The position numbers and the translations under genes are program-made. From NCBI RefSeq assembly GCF_013128195.2, contig NZ_CP053452.2:9238001-9302000 (forward strand): DNA of 64,000 bases. The letters run 5' to 3'. Below are positions 10,373-17,987 of this stretch, piece by piece. The notes beneath the pieces are model-generated. The model made no database searches and was not told the origin of the DNA. It saw only the letters and a list, made by a program, of their open reading frames with translations. The stretch comes from Frigoriglobus tundricola. GTDB taxonomy: Bacteria > Planctomycetota > Planctomycetia > Gemmatales > Gemmataceae. Positions within the stretch are counted from its first letter, which is position 1. The number at the start of each line of letters is the position of its first letter.

Positions 10373-11659
10373 ATGATGCCCACCTGGCTCTCTGACACAA
10401 ACGTCCTGTTGGCCGGCATCGTGCTGGTCACCGTGCAGTTCATCGCGGCCCTCCCGTGGTTGTGGGCCATCGACCCGAAGGGCTTCAAGGAGGCCGCGGC
10501 CACCCCGGCGTCGCTCGGGTACGTGGGCGGCGGCATCTTCGCCGCCGGGCTCGCGACGGCCTGGTACATCTCGTACAAGGGCGACGTCACGCTCCTCAAC
10601 TGGTACGGGCGCTACCTCTACGGGGCGATCCTCCACCTCCAACTGATCATCGACCTGTTCATCCTGATGCCGCACGTTCTCGTCCTGCTGTGGCCGAAGG
10701 GCGGGGCCGTCGCGTACGCCGCGTTCCGCGAGAGCTGCCGGCAGCCGATGTTCTGGCTCATCACGAGCGGCGGCGCGGCCCTGATCTGGTTCTCGGTCGT
10801 CATCCCGTACTTCACGTTCGGCGACGACTACAAGATGATGAAGCAGATCGGGTTCGACATGGTGATGCTGTCGGCGGTGCTGTTCGGCGTGCTGGCCGCC
10901 AGCATGTCGATCAGCGAGGAGATCGAGGGCCGGACCGCGATCACGCTGATGAGCAAGCCGATCAACCGCCGCCAGTTCCTCATCGGCAAGTACCTCGGCA
11001 TCATCATGGCCTGCCTCATCATGTCCCTGCTGCTCAGTTGGACGCTGACCGACGCGCTGCGGGCCATGCGGGAGTTCGACCCGATCAACAACGCGGCCGA
11101 CCCGACCGACCCGTTCGGCGAGCCGAGCGAAAAGGTCGTGGACCCCATGACCTTCGAGGCCCAAAAGACGGTCGTCCCGCCGTTCGTGAGAGCGGTCCCG
11201 AGTTCGCCGGGCAAGGCCATCGCCCGCGGCGCCGGGCTGTGGTTCTCCGACGCGCTGGCGCACACGTTCGGCGTCGTCCTGGGCTTCGGGCAGGTGATGA
11301 TCCTGGTCGCGATCGCTTCGGCGCTCGCCACCCGGATGGCGTTCGTCGTGAACATCATCATCTGCCTCCTGGTCTTCTTCCTGGGGCACCTGGCACCCGT
11401 CGTGGTGCAGGTGACCCAACAGCAGACCCAGACCGGCGGGGTGGGCGTCGGGCTCGTCGGGTTCCTCGGCCGGTTGTTCGACGTGCTGCTCCCGTCGCTG
11501 GAATCCTTTAACATGGGCCGGGCGATCATCCGCGAGAGCCCCCTCAGGTTGTGGGAGTTCGGGATCTACGTTCTCACCGTGTTCGGCTACTCGCTGATTT
11601 ATACCACGATCGCACTCCTGGTCGGCTTGCTCCTGTTCGAAGACCGCGACTTGGCCTAA
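10373..11659 (+). CDS. ABC-2-type transporter permease
   Basis: A 428-residue integral membrane protein with about seven hydrophobic segments. It begins with an N-terminal helix (VLLAGIVLVTVQFIAALPWL), and other helices include YLYGAILHLQLIIDLFILMP, PMFWLITSGGAALIWFSVVI, YLGIIMACLIMSLLLSW and the last at LIYTTIALLVGLLLFEDRDL. The cytoplasmic motif SISEEIEGRTAITLMSKPIN, followed by RRQFLIGKYLG, is the classic signature of ABC-2 permeases of the NosY/ABC-2 transporter type. A periplasmic loop of about 90 residues lies in the middle. The matching ATPase gene is not adjacent; the exporter downstream has its own fused ATPase domain. The start is the ATG at 10373. Confidence 0.85.
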   Translation: MMPTWLSDTNVLLAGIVLVTVQFIAALPWLWAIDPKGFKEAAATPASLGYVGGGIFAAGLATAWYISYKGDVTLLNWYGRYLYGAILHLQLIIDLFILMPHVLVLLWPKGGAVAYAAFRESCRQPMFWLITSGGAALIWFSVVIPYFTFGDDYKMMKQIGFDMVMLSAVLFGVLAASMSISEEIEGRTAITLMSKPINRRQFLIGKYLGIIMACLIMSLLLSWTLTDALRAMREFDPINNAADPTDPFGEPSEKVVDPMTFEAQKTVVPPFVRAVPSSPGKAIARGAGLWFSDALAHTFGVVLGFGQVMILVAIASALATRMAFVVNIIICLLVFFLGHLAPVVVQVTQQQTQTGGVGVGLVGFLGRLFDVLLPSLESFNMGRAIIRESPLRLWEFGIYVLTVFGYSLIYTTIALLVGLLLFEDRDLA

Positions 11660-11669
11660 TAATCGGTAT

Positions 11670-11750
11670 GTGGGGCGGGTGCGAGCGGGGGCCAGGAGAC
11701 GAGAGCCAATGTGGCTCTCCTCTCCTGGCCCCCGCTCGCACCCGCCCCAC
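11670..11750 (+). terminator. very long hairpin after the ABC-2 permease
   Basis: Arms of 38 bases (11670-11707 and 11713-11750) are perfectly complementary except for one mismatch, with a 5-base loop (AATGT). It begins 10 bases after the permease stop and 134 bases before the next start. It has no T-tail, so it could be a terminator, an mRNA-stabilising hairpin or an interspersed repeat. Confidence 0.6.
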
Positions 11751-11883
11751 GCACGATCCACCCGCACCTTCTGAACACTTTTCCCCAGACATTCCGCCCG
11801 TTTCGTCTGGGCGGTGCGCGTGCTCGTTTGGTAGGCTCAAGTTATGAGCCGGATTCCCGGCCGTTCCCCGCGCCGAGGGTACC

Positions 11884-14142
11884 GTGGACACCAACGCGCT
11901 CGACCGCTTCTATGCCGACTTCGTCAAATCCCCCACCGCCCGGTGGGGGGCGGTACTCAGTTCGGTCGGCGCTTCGATCACGTACCTCCTGCTCCTGCTC
12001 CTGCTGTATTTGTTCGTGGACCTGCTCGTGTGGCGCGGGGAGATCCCGACCTACGCCCAACTGACCACCGCACGCAAGCGCGAGTTCGCGGACGAATGGG
12101 CCAAGCGGTCGGAAGACGACCGCGTTCAGGCGGTGTCGCGCCTCGGTTGGCCGGATGCGCGTGCGCGCCGGCTCGCGTCCGCCAACGACGAGGAGTTGAA
12201 GAAGCTCGCGAGGAACGAGACCGAGGAGCGCCTGTTCGCGGACGAGTGGGAGGGGCGCTGGCACGCGGGCGTGTACCTGGCGCTGCGGGACCGGGTGAAC
12301 ACGAGCGCAGCAGAGGCGTTCCTTCCGGTCGTCACGGCCAGGTGGGACAAGGACACCGAAGCGCGCCCCCAAGACGCGGACCCGGCCGACGCGACCGCGC
12401 CGGACACGCGCCCGCGGTTCGGGCTCCTCAGCCTCGTGGTCCGGGAGCGCAGCAGCCGTCTGATCGGTCCCGTTTTGGGGAAGGTTGCGGCGCTCAACGC
12501 CTGGACCTGGGTTCCGGGCGCCGACGGGTCGGCAAACGTGCCCTATCTTACCGGGCTGTTCGTTCTCGCGTTCGCGCTGGCCACGATCCGCGGGGTGCTG
12601 GTGAACGCGCTCACGTACCTCGCGGCCGTTGTCACGCTCGAGGCGGTCACCCGGCTCCGCCGGGCGGTGTACTTCCACACATTCCGACTTGGCTCCCTCA
12701 CCATGCAGACGATCGGCACCGCAGAAACCGCCGACCTGCTCACGCGCCGCGTCGAGGAAGTGGGCGACGCGATCCGCGCCCGGCTCACGGCCGCGTACCG
12801 CTACCCGCTGTCGGTGGTGCTCCTGATCGCCCTCATCCTCCTCGTGAACTTCTGGCTCGCGGTCAGCTTCCTGGCACTCGCGGGGCTGGTCTGGCTGATC
12901 GGCGGACAGGTCGCGGCGCACTTCCGGCGCGAGGCGCGGCTCGGCGAGCGGCAGGCGACGGCGGCCCTCAGCCTCCTCAAGGAGAGCATGAGCCTCTTCC
13001 GCCTGGTGAAGTGTTTCCAGATGGAGCGCTTCAACCAGACCCGCGTCGAGCGCCAGTTGAGCGAATCGGCGCGGGCGAACTGGCGGCGGCTGCGCGGCAG
13101 CGCGATGGCCGGCCCGCTCCTCGGTTCGGTCGCGCTGCTCACCGGGGTGGCGCTCCTGTACCTCGCGGCCCGCGGCGTACTGGCCGGCACCTTCACCGTC
13201 GCCGGACTGGCCGTTATGGCGGTCGCGCTGGTGTCGCTGGCCGCCCCGATCGCCGGCCTCTTCGACTACGCCGCGAAGCGCCGCCACGGCCGCCTGGCGG
13301 CCGACGCCATCTTCGAGTTCCTCGACCGGAGGGGGGAGACCACCGAAGCCGCCGACGCCGAGTTCCTGCCCGCGCTGACGACGCGCATGGAGTTCCGGCA
13401 GGTCACGCTCAAAGATCCGGTGTCCGGTGTACCCATTCTCGAGAACGTCACGTTCGCGGTTCCGGCAAACGCGAAGATCGCCATCGTCGGCCAGAACGCC
13501 GCCGAGAAGCACGCGCTCGTGTCCATGATCCCCCGGTTCCTCGACCCCACCTCGGGCGAAGTGCGCATCGAGGACAAGAACATCCGGTGGGTGACGCACG
13601 AGTCGCTCCGCGCGCAGGTCGCCCTGGTTTTGCAGGACGACCTCACGTTCTCCGACACGATCGCGAACAACATCGGCGTCGGCAGCCCCGAGTACAACCT
13701 CCCGCAGATCATCGAAGCGGCGAAACTGGCCCACGCGCACCAGTTCATCGAGAAACTGGCCTACGGCTACGAAACGCTGATCGGCGGCCCCGGCCAGTCG
13801 CTCACCCCCGGCGAGCGGTTCCGCATCGCGCTCGCCCGGGCGCTCCTCCGGGACCCGTCCATCCTGATCGTCGAAGAGCCGGTCGGGCCGATGGACGAGG
13901 ACACGCTCGCCCTCGTCGACGACACGCTCGCCCGCGTCTCCGCCGGCCGGACGATCATCTTCCTCGCCCAGCGCCTCTCGACCCTCCGCCGCGTGGACCG
14001 CGTGTTCCTGCTCAAGAACGGCCACCTGGAAGCCGCCGGCTCACACAACGACCTGTGGCGGGACAACGACCAGTACCGCCGCTTGCAGATCATCGCCGAC
14101 GCGAGCGCGACGCACACTCCCTTAAGAGACGACACCGAATGA
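11884..14142 (+). CDS. ABC exporter (membrane plus ATPase domain) with degenerate ATPase motifs
   Basis: A 752-residue half-transporter from a GTG start. An N-terminal helix (about 27-45) is followed by a soluble loop of about 150 residues. Further membrane helices (about 220-240, 310-345, 405-450) and the ATPase domain (about 500-730) follow. The fold of the ATPase is clear, but its motifs are altered. Walker A reads GQNAAEKH (536-543), without the final glycine and Ser/Thr; the signature loop reads LTPGERFR instead of LSGGQ; Walker B ends VEEP (663-666) instead of DE; and the switch His is Gln696 (LAQRLST). Such a domain may bind but hardly hydrolyse ATP. The substrate is unknown. The stop overlaps the next ATG (ATGA), so translation is coupled to the phosphatase gene. 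Confidence 0.85.
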   Translation: MDTNALDRFYADFVKSPTARWGAVLSSVGASITYLLLLLLLYLFVDLLVWRGEIPTYAQLTTARKREFADEWAKRSEDDRVQAVSRLGWPDARARRLASANDEELKKLARNETEERLFADEWEGRWHAGVYLALRDRVNTSAAEAFLPVVTARWDKDTEARPQDADPADATAPDTRPRFGLLSLVVRERSSRLIGPVLGKVAALNAWTWVPGADGSANVPYLTGLFVLAFALATIRGVLVNALTYLAAVVTLEAVTRLRRAVYFHTFRLGSLTMQTIGTAETADLLTRRVEEVGDAIRARLTAAYRYPLSVVLLIALILLVNFWLAVSFLALAGLVWLIGGQVAAHFRREARLGERQATAALSLLKESMSLFRLVKCFQMERFNQTRVERQLSESARANWRRLRGSAMAGPLLGSVALLTGVALLYLAARGVLAGTFTVAGLAVMAVALVSLAAPIAGLFDYAAKRRHGRLAADAIFEFLDRRGETTEAADAEFLPALTTRMEFRQVTLKDPVSGVPILENVTFAVPANAKIAIVGQNAAEKHALVSMIPRFLDPTSGEVRIEDKNIRWVTHESLRAQVALVLQDDLTFSDTIANNIGVGSPEYNLPQIIEAAKLAHAHQFIEKLAYGYETLIGGPGQSLTPGERFRIALARALLRDPSILIVEEPVGPMDEDTLALVDDTLARVSAGRTIIFLAQRLSTLRRVDRVFLLKNGHLEAAGSHNDLWRDNDQYRRLQIIADASATHTPLRDDTE

Positions 14143-14945
14143 CGGACTTCGGACCGGAACTGGCCGCCGCACGCGAGGCCGCGGCGCGGGCCAGTACCCT
14201 GCTCCGCCGGGAGTACGAGGCGTTCGTGGCGATCCCCGACGCCCCCGTGACGATCAGCACCCACGCGGACAAAGCGTCTCAAGAGTTGATCCTGGCCTTC
14301 CTCCACGAGCGGTTCCCCGCCGACGCGCTGTGCGCGGAGGAGTCCACTCCGGCGTTCGACGCGGTCCCGAAAACGGGGCGGCGCACCTGGGTCGTCGATC
14401 CGATCGACGGCACCCGGGGCTTCGCGAAGAAGGTCGGCCAGTTCTCGGTGATGATCGGGCTCCTCGTGGGCGGCCAGCCGGTGGTGGGTGTGGTCGCCGA
14501 ACCGGCGCAGCACCGCACCACCTTCGCGTCCATAGGTGGCGGGTGCTGGGCACACGTTGGGGCCGCGGAGCCGGCCCGTTGCCGCGTGTCCGAGCGCGGC
14601 TCCGCGGAGCTGGTTCTGGTGCAGAGCTGGGCGAAAACCGGGATGTCGCCGAAACCGGTGCAAGCGCTCGCCCCGGCCCGTGTGATCGAAACGTATTCCG
14701 GCGGGGTGAAACTCGCACTCGTGGCGCGCGGCGAAGCGGACGCGTACGCCAACACCTACGAGGCGTTCGCCGACTGGGACATTTGCGCCGGGCACCTGCT
14801 CGTAACCGAGGCCGGGGGTCAGGTCACCGACCTCGCCGGAAACCCGGTCGTGTACCAGAACGAGAATTTCAAGCAGACGCGCGGCCTGCTGGCAACGAAC
14901 GGCGTGATTCACACGGAAGCGGTGATGAGACTGGCATCGTTTTGA
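14139..14945 (+). CDS. inositol monophosphatase-family phosphatase (CysQ/HisN-like)
   Basis: A 268-residue metal-dependent phosphatase. The family motifs are in order: CAEEST (Glu metal ligand), WVVDPIDGTRGF (the DPIDGT metal site) and WDICAGHLLVTEAGGQ near residue 210. Known members dephosphorylate inositol phosphates, 3'-phosphoadenosine 5'-phosphate (CysQ), histidinol phosphate or fructose 1,6-bisphosphate, and the motifs alone do not decide between these. The TRGF variant after DPIDG and the length favour a 3'(2'),5'-bisphosphate nucleotidase or HisN-like role. The start at 14139 overlaps the exporter stop by four bases. It ends at a hairpin shared with the convergent PQQ-propeller gene. 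Confidence 0.88.
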   Translation: MTDFGPELAAAREAAARASTLLRREYEAFVAIPDAPVTISTHADKASQELILAFLHERFPADALCAEESTPAFDAVPKTGRRTWVVDPIDGTRGFAKKVGQFSVMIGLLVGGQPVVGVVAEPAQHRTTFASIGGGCWAHVGAAEPARCRVSERGSAELVLVQSWAKTGMSPKPVQALAPARVIETYSGGVKLALVARGEADAYANTYEAFADWDICAGHLLVTEAGGQVTDLAGNPVVYQNENFKQTRGLLATNGVIHTEAVMRLASF

Positions 14946-15023
14946 GTCACAAGTCGTAAAGTCGTAGGTCGGAAAGTCGAAGATCTGAAGAGGTGGGGTC
15001 TTCGACTTTACGACTTGTGACTC
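14944..15023. terminator. bidirectional hairpin terminator between convergent genes
   Basis: Perfect 21-bp inverted repeat (14944-14964 and 15003-15023, GAGTCACAAGTCGTAAAGTC type). The 38-base middle can form further pairs of the same AGTCGAAGA/TCTTCGACT motif. It sits exactly between the phosphatase stop at 14945 and the convergent propeller-gene stop at 15028. Confidence 0.7.
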
Positions 15024-15027
15024 TCAG

Positions 15028-16404
15028 TTATGGCCTCACGTCCAGGCACATCACGTTCTGCTCGTCCCGGAGGTAGAGTCGGCCGTCCACGAGGGTCGGC
15101 GTGGCCCAGTTGTTGTTCCCGCTCAGTACCTTCGGCACCTTGGCGAGCAGGTTGAACTCCTTCGGGTTCGCCTCGACGAGCCACACTTCGCCCCGCTTGG
15201 CGATCTGGAGGATCAGGTAATCGCCCGCGAGGAGCACGCTCGCTTGATCGGTCTCGCGGCCGTTCCAGTCGGGCACCTCTTTACCGGTAATGAAGTCCAC
15301 GCACTTCAGCCCGCCGCTCCCCTGGCTCCCGTCGATGCCGAACAGGTGCTTGTCCTTGTACACGCTCGTCGCGTGGTGGTTCTGGAAGGCGCGCCCGCGG
15401 CGCTCGTACACCTTGACCAGCTCCACCGAATCGCCGGTCCGTTCCGCCCGCAGGAGCGCGCACCCGGAGTTGTAAGCCGACGAGATGAACACATAATCGT
15501 CCACGACGACCGGAGTGGCGATGTTGCCGCGGAACTGCGTGGCCCACGGAAACCGGCTCGTGATCTTGCCGTCTGTGGGCCGGACGGCGAGGAGCGCATC
15601 GCCCGTGAACGCGAACACCGTTTCCTGGCCCCCGATGGACGCGGCGACCGGCGAACTGTAACCCGGTCCGTTGGACCCCGACCGCCATTTCAGCTCACCA
15701 GAGGTTTTGTCGAACGCGACCACGGCCGCGTCCTTCCCGCCCGGCATCACGATCACGAGGTCACCGAGTACCAGCGGCGAACACGCCACCCCCCATTCGG
15801 GCATCGGGGCGTCGAACTCCGATACCAGATCGTGTTGCCACTTGAACTTCCCCGTGCCGTCGGCGGTGTCAAGCCCAAGCAACTTGCCGGCCCCGCCCAC
15901 CGTGAAAACCGTGGTGCCGACGACCGTGGGCGTGGCCCGCGGGCCGATCGCATAGGGCTGTCCCGTCGTCGTGCCGATCGCACCGACGTCGTAGGCGTAC
16001 TCCCACACCGGCTTCCCGGTCTCCGTATCCAGGCAGACGACGCGCTCCTTGTCGCCCTGCTTGTCCTGCACGTACAGTTTCCCGCCGACAACGGAACACG
16101 ACCCGTAGCCGCCGCCAATGGGCACGCGCCACAGTTCTTTGGGCGGGTTCTTCGCCCAATCGGTCCGGAACGAGCCGGCCGGCGCCACGCCCTTACGCGC
16201 CGCTCCGCGCCACTGGGGCGAACCATTGGTCGCGTCCGGCGGCGCGTCGTTGGGGAGCGTGGCCTTCGCGGCGCGGTCGAGTTCGGCCGGGTTCTCGGAA
16301 TCGCGGGCGAACCACCCTTGGACCCACGGCGACCGCCACGCGATATATCCGCCGGTGCCGAAAATGGCAATGACGGCGATGAGAACGAGTGTGCGGACTC
16401 TCAT
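15028..16404 (-). CDS. PQQ-binding-like beta-propeller protein, membrane-anchored
   Basis: A 458-residue protein. Residues 5-23 form an uncleaved signal anchor (TLVLIAVIAIFGTGGYIAW). A linker ends in SPQWRGAARKGVAPAGSF, the usual lead-in of planctomycete PQQ-like propellers. Repeats follow with the WxxxTGxxxW-like blades (CLDTETGKPVWEYAYD, AFDKTSGELKWRSGSNGPGY, PTDGKITSRFPWATQ, DFITGKEVPDWNG, RLYLRDEQNVMCLDVRP). It is probably held on the outer face of the cytoplasmic membrane. The resemblance is to BamB-like and outer polyvinyl-alcohol dehydrogenase-like propellers; no catalytic residues for PQQ oxidation are identifiable, so the role is unknown. hemL lies upstream on the same strand (68 bases). 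Confidence 0.85.
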   Translation of the reverse strand: MRVRTLVLIAVIAIFGTGGYIAWRSPWVQGWFARDSENPAELDRAAKATLPNDAPPDATNGSPQWRGAARKGVAPAGSFRTDWAKNPPKELWRVPIGGGYGSCSVVGGKLYVQDKQGDKERVVCLDTETGKPVWEYAYDVGAIGTTTGQPYAIGPRATPTVVGTTVFTVGGAGKLLGLDTADGTGKFKWQHDLVSEFDAPMPEWGVACSPLVLGDLVIVMPGGKDAAVVAFDKTSGELKWRSGSNGPGYSSPVAASIGGQETVFAFTGDALLAVRPTDGKITSRFPWATQFRGNIATPVVVDDYVFISSAYNSGCALLRAERTGDSVELVKVYERRGRAFQNHHATSVYKDKHLFGIDGSQGSGGLKCVDFITGKEVPDWNGRETDQASVLLAGDYLILQIAKRGEVWLVEANPKEFNLLAKVPKVLSGNNNWATPTLVDGRLYLRDEQNVMCLDVRP

Positions 16405-16472
16405 GCCGGTCCCTCCGGAAGTCGCAGGATCGGAATTCGCGGGCGGCCTGCTGAACGAGCAGGTGATCGGGT

Positions 16473-17780
16473 TCAGCTCCGGGCAACGGCCTGGAGGCTC
16501 TCACCCGCCGCCGCGATCGTCTCGGCGATGTGAGCGTCTGTCATCGCGCCGCAGGTGAACGCGGCCTCGTACTGGCTGCACGGCAGGTACACGCCGCGGT
16601 CCATCATCTCCCAGAAGAACCGACCGAAGCGCGCCGTATCGCTGGTTTTCGCGGTGTCGAGGTCCGTCACGGGCGTGGGCGTGAAGAACAGCGTCCACAT
16701 GCTGCCGACGCGGTTGAACTGTACCGGCACGCCCGCCGCCCGCGCGGCCGCGAGCAGCCCGCTGCCGATGCGCTCGCTCTGTTGTTCGAGGCGTGCGTAC
16801 GGCGGATTCGTTTTCAGTTCGTGAAGGGTCGCGATCCCGGCGGCCATCGCGACCGGGTTGCCGGAGAGCGTGCCGGCCTGGAACACCGGCCCCGCGGGCA
16901 TGATCTTCCGCATGACGTCGGCGCGCCCGCCGTAGGCACCAACCGGATACCCGCCGCCGATGATCTTGCCGAAGCAGGTGACGTCCGGCGTGTCGCCGAG
17001 GAGCCCCTGCGCCCCGCCGTACCCCAGCCGGAAGCCGGTCATCACTTCGTCGTAAATGAGCAGCGCGCCGTGCTTCTGTGTGAGCGCACGCAGCGTCCGG
17101 CGGAACTCATCGGAGGGGGGCACGAGACCCATGTTCCCGACGACCGGTTCCAGGATCACGCCCGCGACGGCGTCCCGCTTCGCGGCGAACAGGTCCGCGA
17201 GCGCGGCCGTGTCGTTGTAGCGCAGAACGACAGTGTCTTGCGTGCAACCACCGGGAACGCCCGGACTGTTCGGGACGCCGTGTGTCAGCGCGCTGGACCC
17301 GGCCGAAACGAGGAGCGAATCGACGTGCCCGTGGTAGCAGCCGGCGAACTTGACGATCAGGTCGCGGCCCGTGAACCCGCGGGCGAGGCGGATCGCGCTC
17401 ATCGTCGCTTCGGTGCCGCTGGACACGAACCGCACCATCTCGACCGACGGCACGGCTTCGACCACCCGCTCCGCGAGTTGCGTTTCGGGTTCACACGGGG
17501 CGCCGTAGCTGGAGCCGTTTCGGACGGCCGCGAAAACGGCTTCGACCACGGCCGGGTGACAGTGGCCGAGGATCATCGGCCCCCACGACCCGATGAAGTC
17601 GAGGTAGCGGCGGCCGTCCGCGTCGTAAAGGAACGGCCCTTCGGCGCGGGCGATGAACAGCGGGCTACCGCCGACCCCGCCGAACGCGCGGGCCGGACTG
17701 TTCACGCCGCCGGGGATAACCCGTTTGGCCCGTTCGAATGCCGCGGCGCTCTTCGGTCGGTCGGGAGTGGTCTTCGACAT
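16473..17780 (-). CDS. hemL: glutamate-1-semialdehyde 2,1-aminomutase
   Basis: A 435-residue PLP-dependent class III aminotransferase-fold enzyme. It converts glutamate-1-semialdehyde to 5-aminolevulinate, the tetrapyrrole precursor (C5 pathway). Diagnostic stretches are RVIPGGVNSPARAFGGVGG, VSSGTEATMSAIRLARGFTG, KFAGCYHGHVDSLLV, ALLIYDEVMTGFRLGYGGAQ and the PLP-lysine motif CFGKIIGGGYPVGAYGG. The start MSKTTPDRPKS at 17780 is preferred over an upstream ATG at 17819, because family members begin close to the SAAAFERAKRVIPGGV segment. Length is as expected. Its product feeds haem and corrinoid synthesis. Confidence 0.96.
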   Translation of the reverse strand: MSKTTPDRPKSAAAFERAKRVIPGGVNSPARAFGGVGGSPLFIARAEGPFLYDADGRRYLDFIGSWGPMILGHCHPAVVEAVFAAVRNGSSYGAPCEPETQLAERVVEAVPSVEMVRFVSSGTEATMSAIRLARGFTGRDLIVKFAGCYHGHVDSLLVSAGSSALTHGVPNSPGVPGGCTQDTVVLRYNDTAALADLFAAKRDAVAGVILEPVVGNMGLVPPSDEFRRTLRALTQKHGALLIYDEVMTGFRLGYGGAQGLLGDTPDVTCFGKIIGGGYPVGAYGGRADVMRKIMPAGPVFQAGTLSGNPVAMAAGIATLHELKTNPPYARLEQQSERIGSGLLAAARAAGVPVQFNRVGSMWTLFFTPTPVTDLDTAKTSDTARFGRFFWEMMDRGVYLPCSQYEAAFTCGAMTDAHIAETIAAAGESLQAVARS

Positions 17781-17926
17781 GCTGGCGGGTTCTCGCAGTG
17801 ATATTGGCGGGTGGGACACGGCTCAGCGGTGGAACGCGGTCTTCTGGAGCCGGCCCTTTTGGGGCGGGTGCTTGAGTATCGGATCACATCGGGAGAACGC
17901 CGGGGCACACCTCGGGTCGTGCCGCT

Positions 17927-17945
17927 CCGGGGTCACAGACCCCGG
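17927..17945 (-). terminator. hairpin downstream of the Ser/Thr kinase
   Basis: Perfect inverted repeat CCGGGGTC-ACA-GACCCCGG, 42 bases after the kinase stop on the minus strand. The surrounding GGGGTCACAGACCCCGGCTA phrase looks like an interspersed genomic repeat as well. Confidence 0.5.
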
Positions 17946-17987
17946 CTACAGAAATCCGAGACATTCACGCGGCGAAACAGTCTCGGC

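Noticed and set aside
11844-14945. A 1033-codon open frame covering the exporter and the phosphatase
   Set aside because: Its first 765 codons are an Arg/Pro/Ala-rich shadow of the exporter gene in another frame. Only the last 268 codons, from the ATG at 14139, are real.
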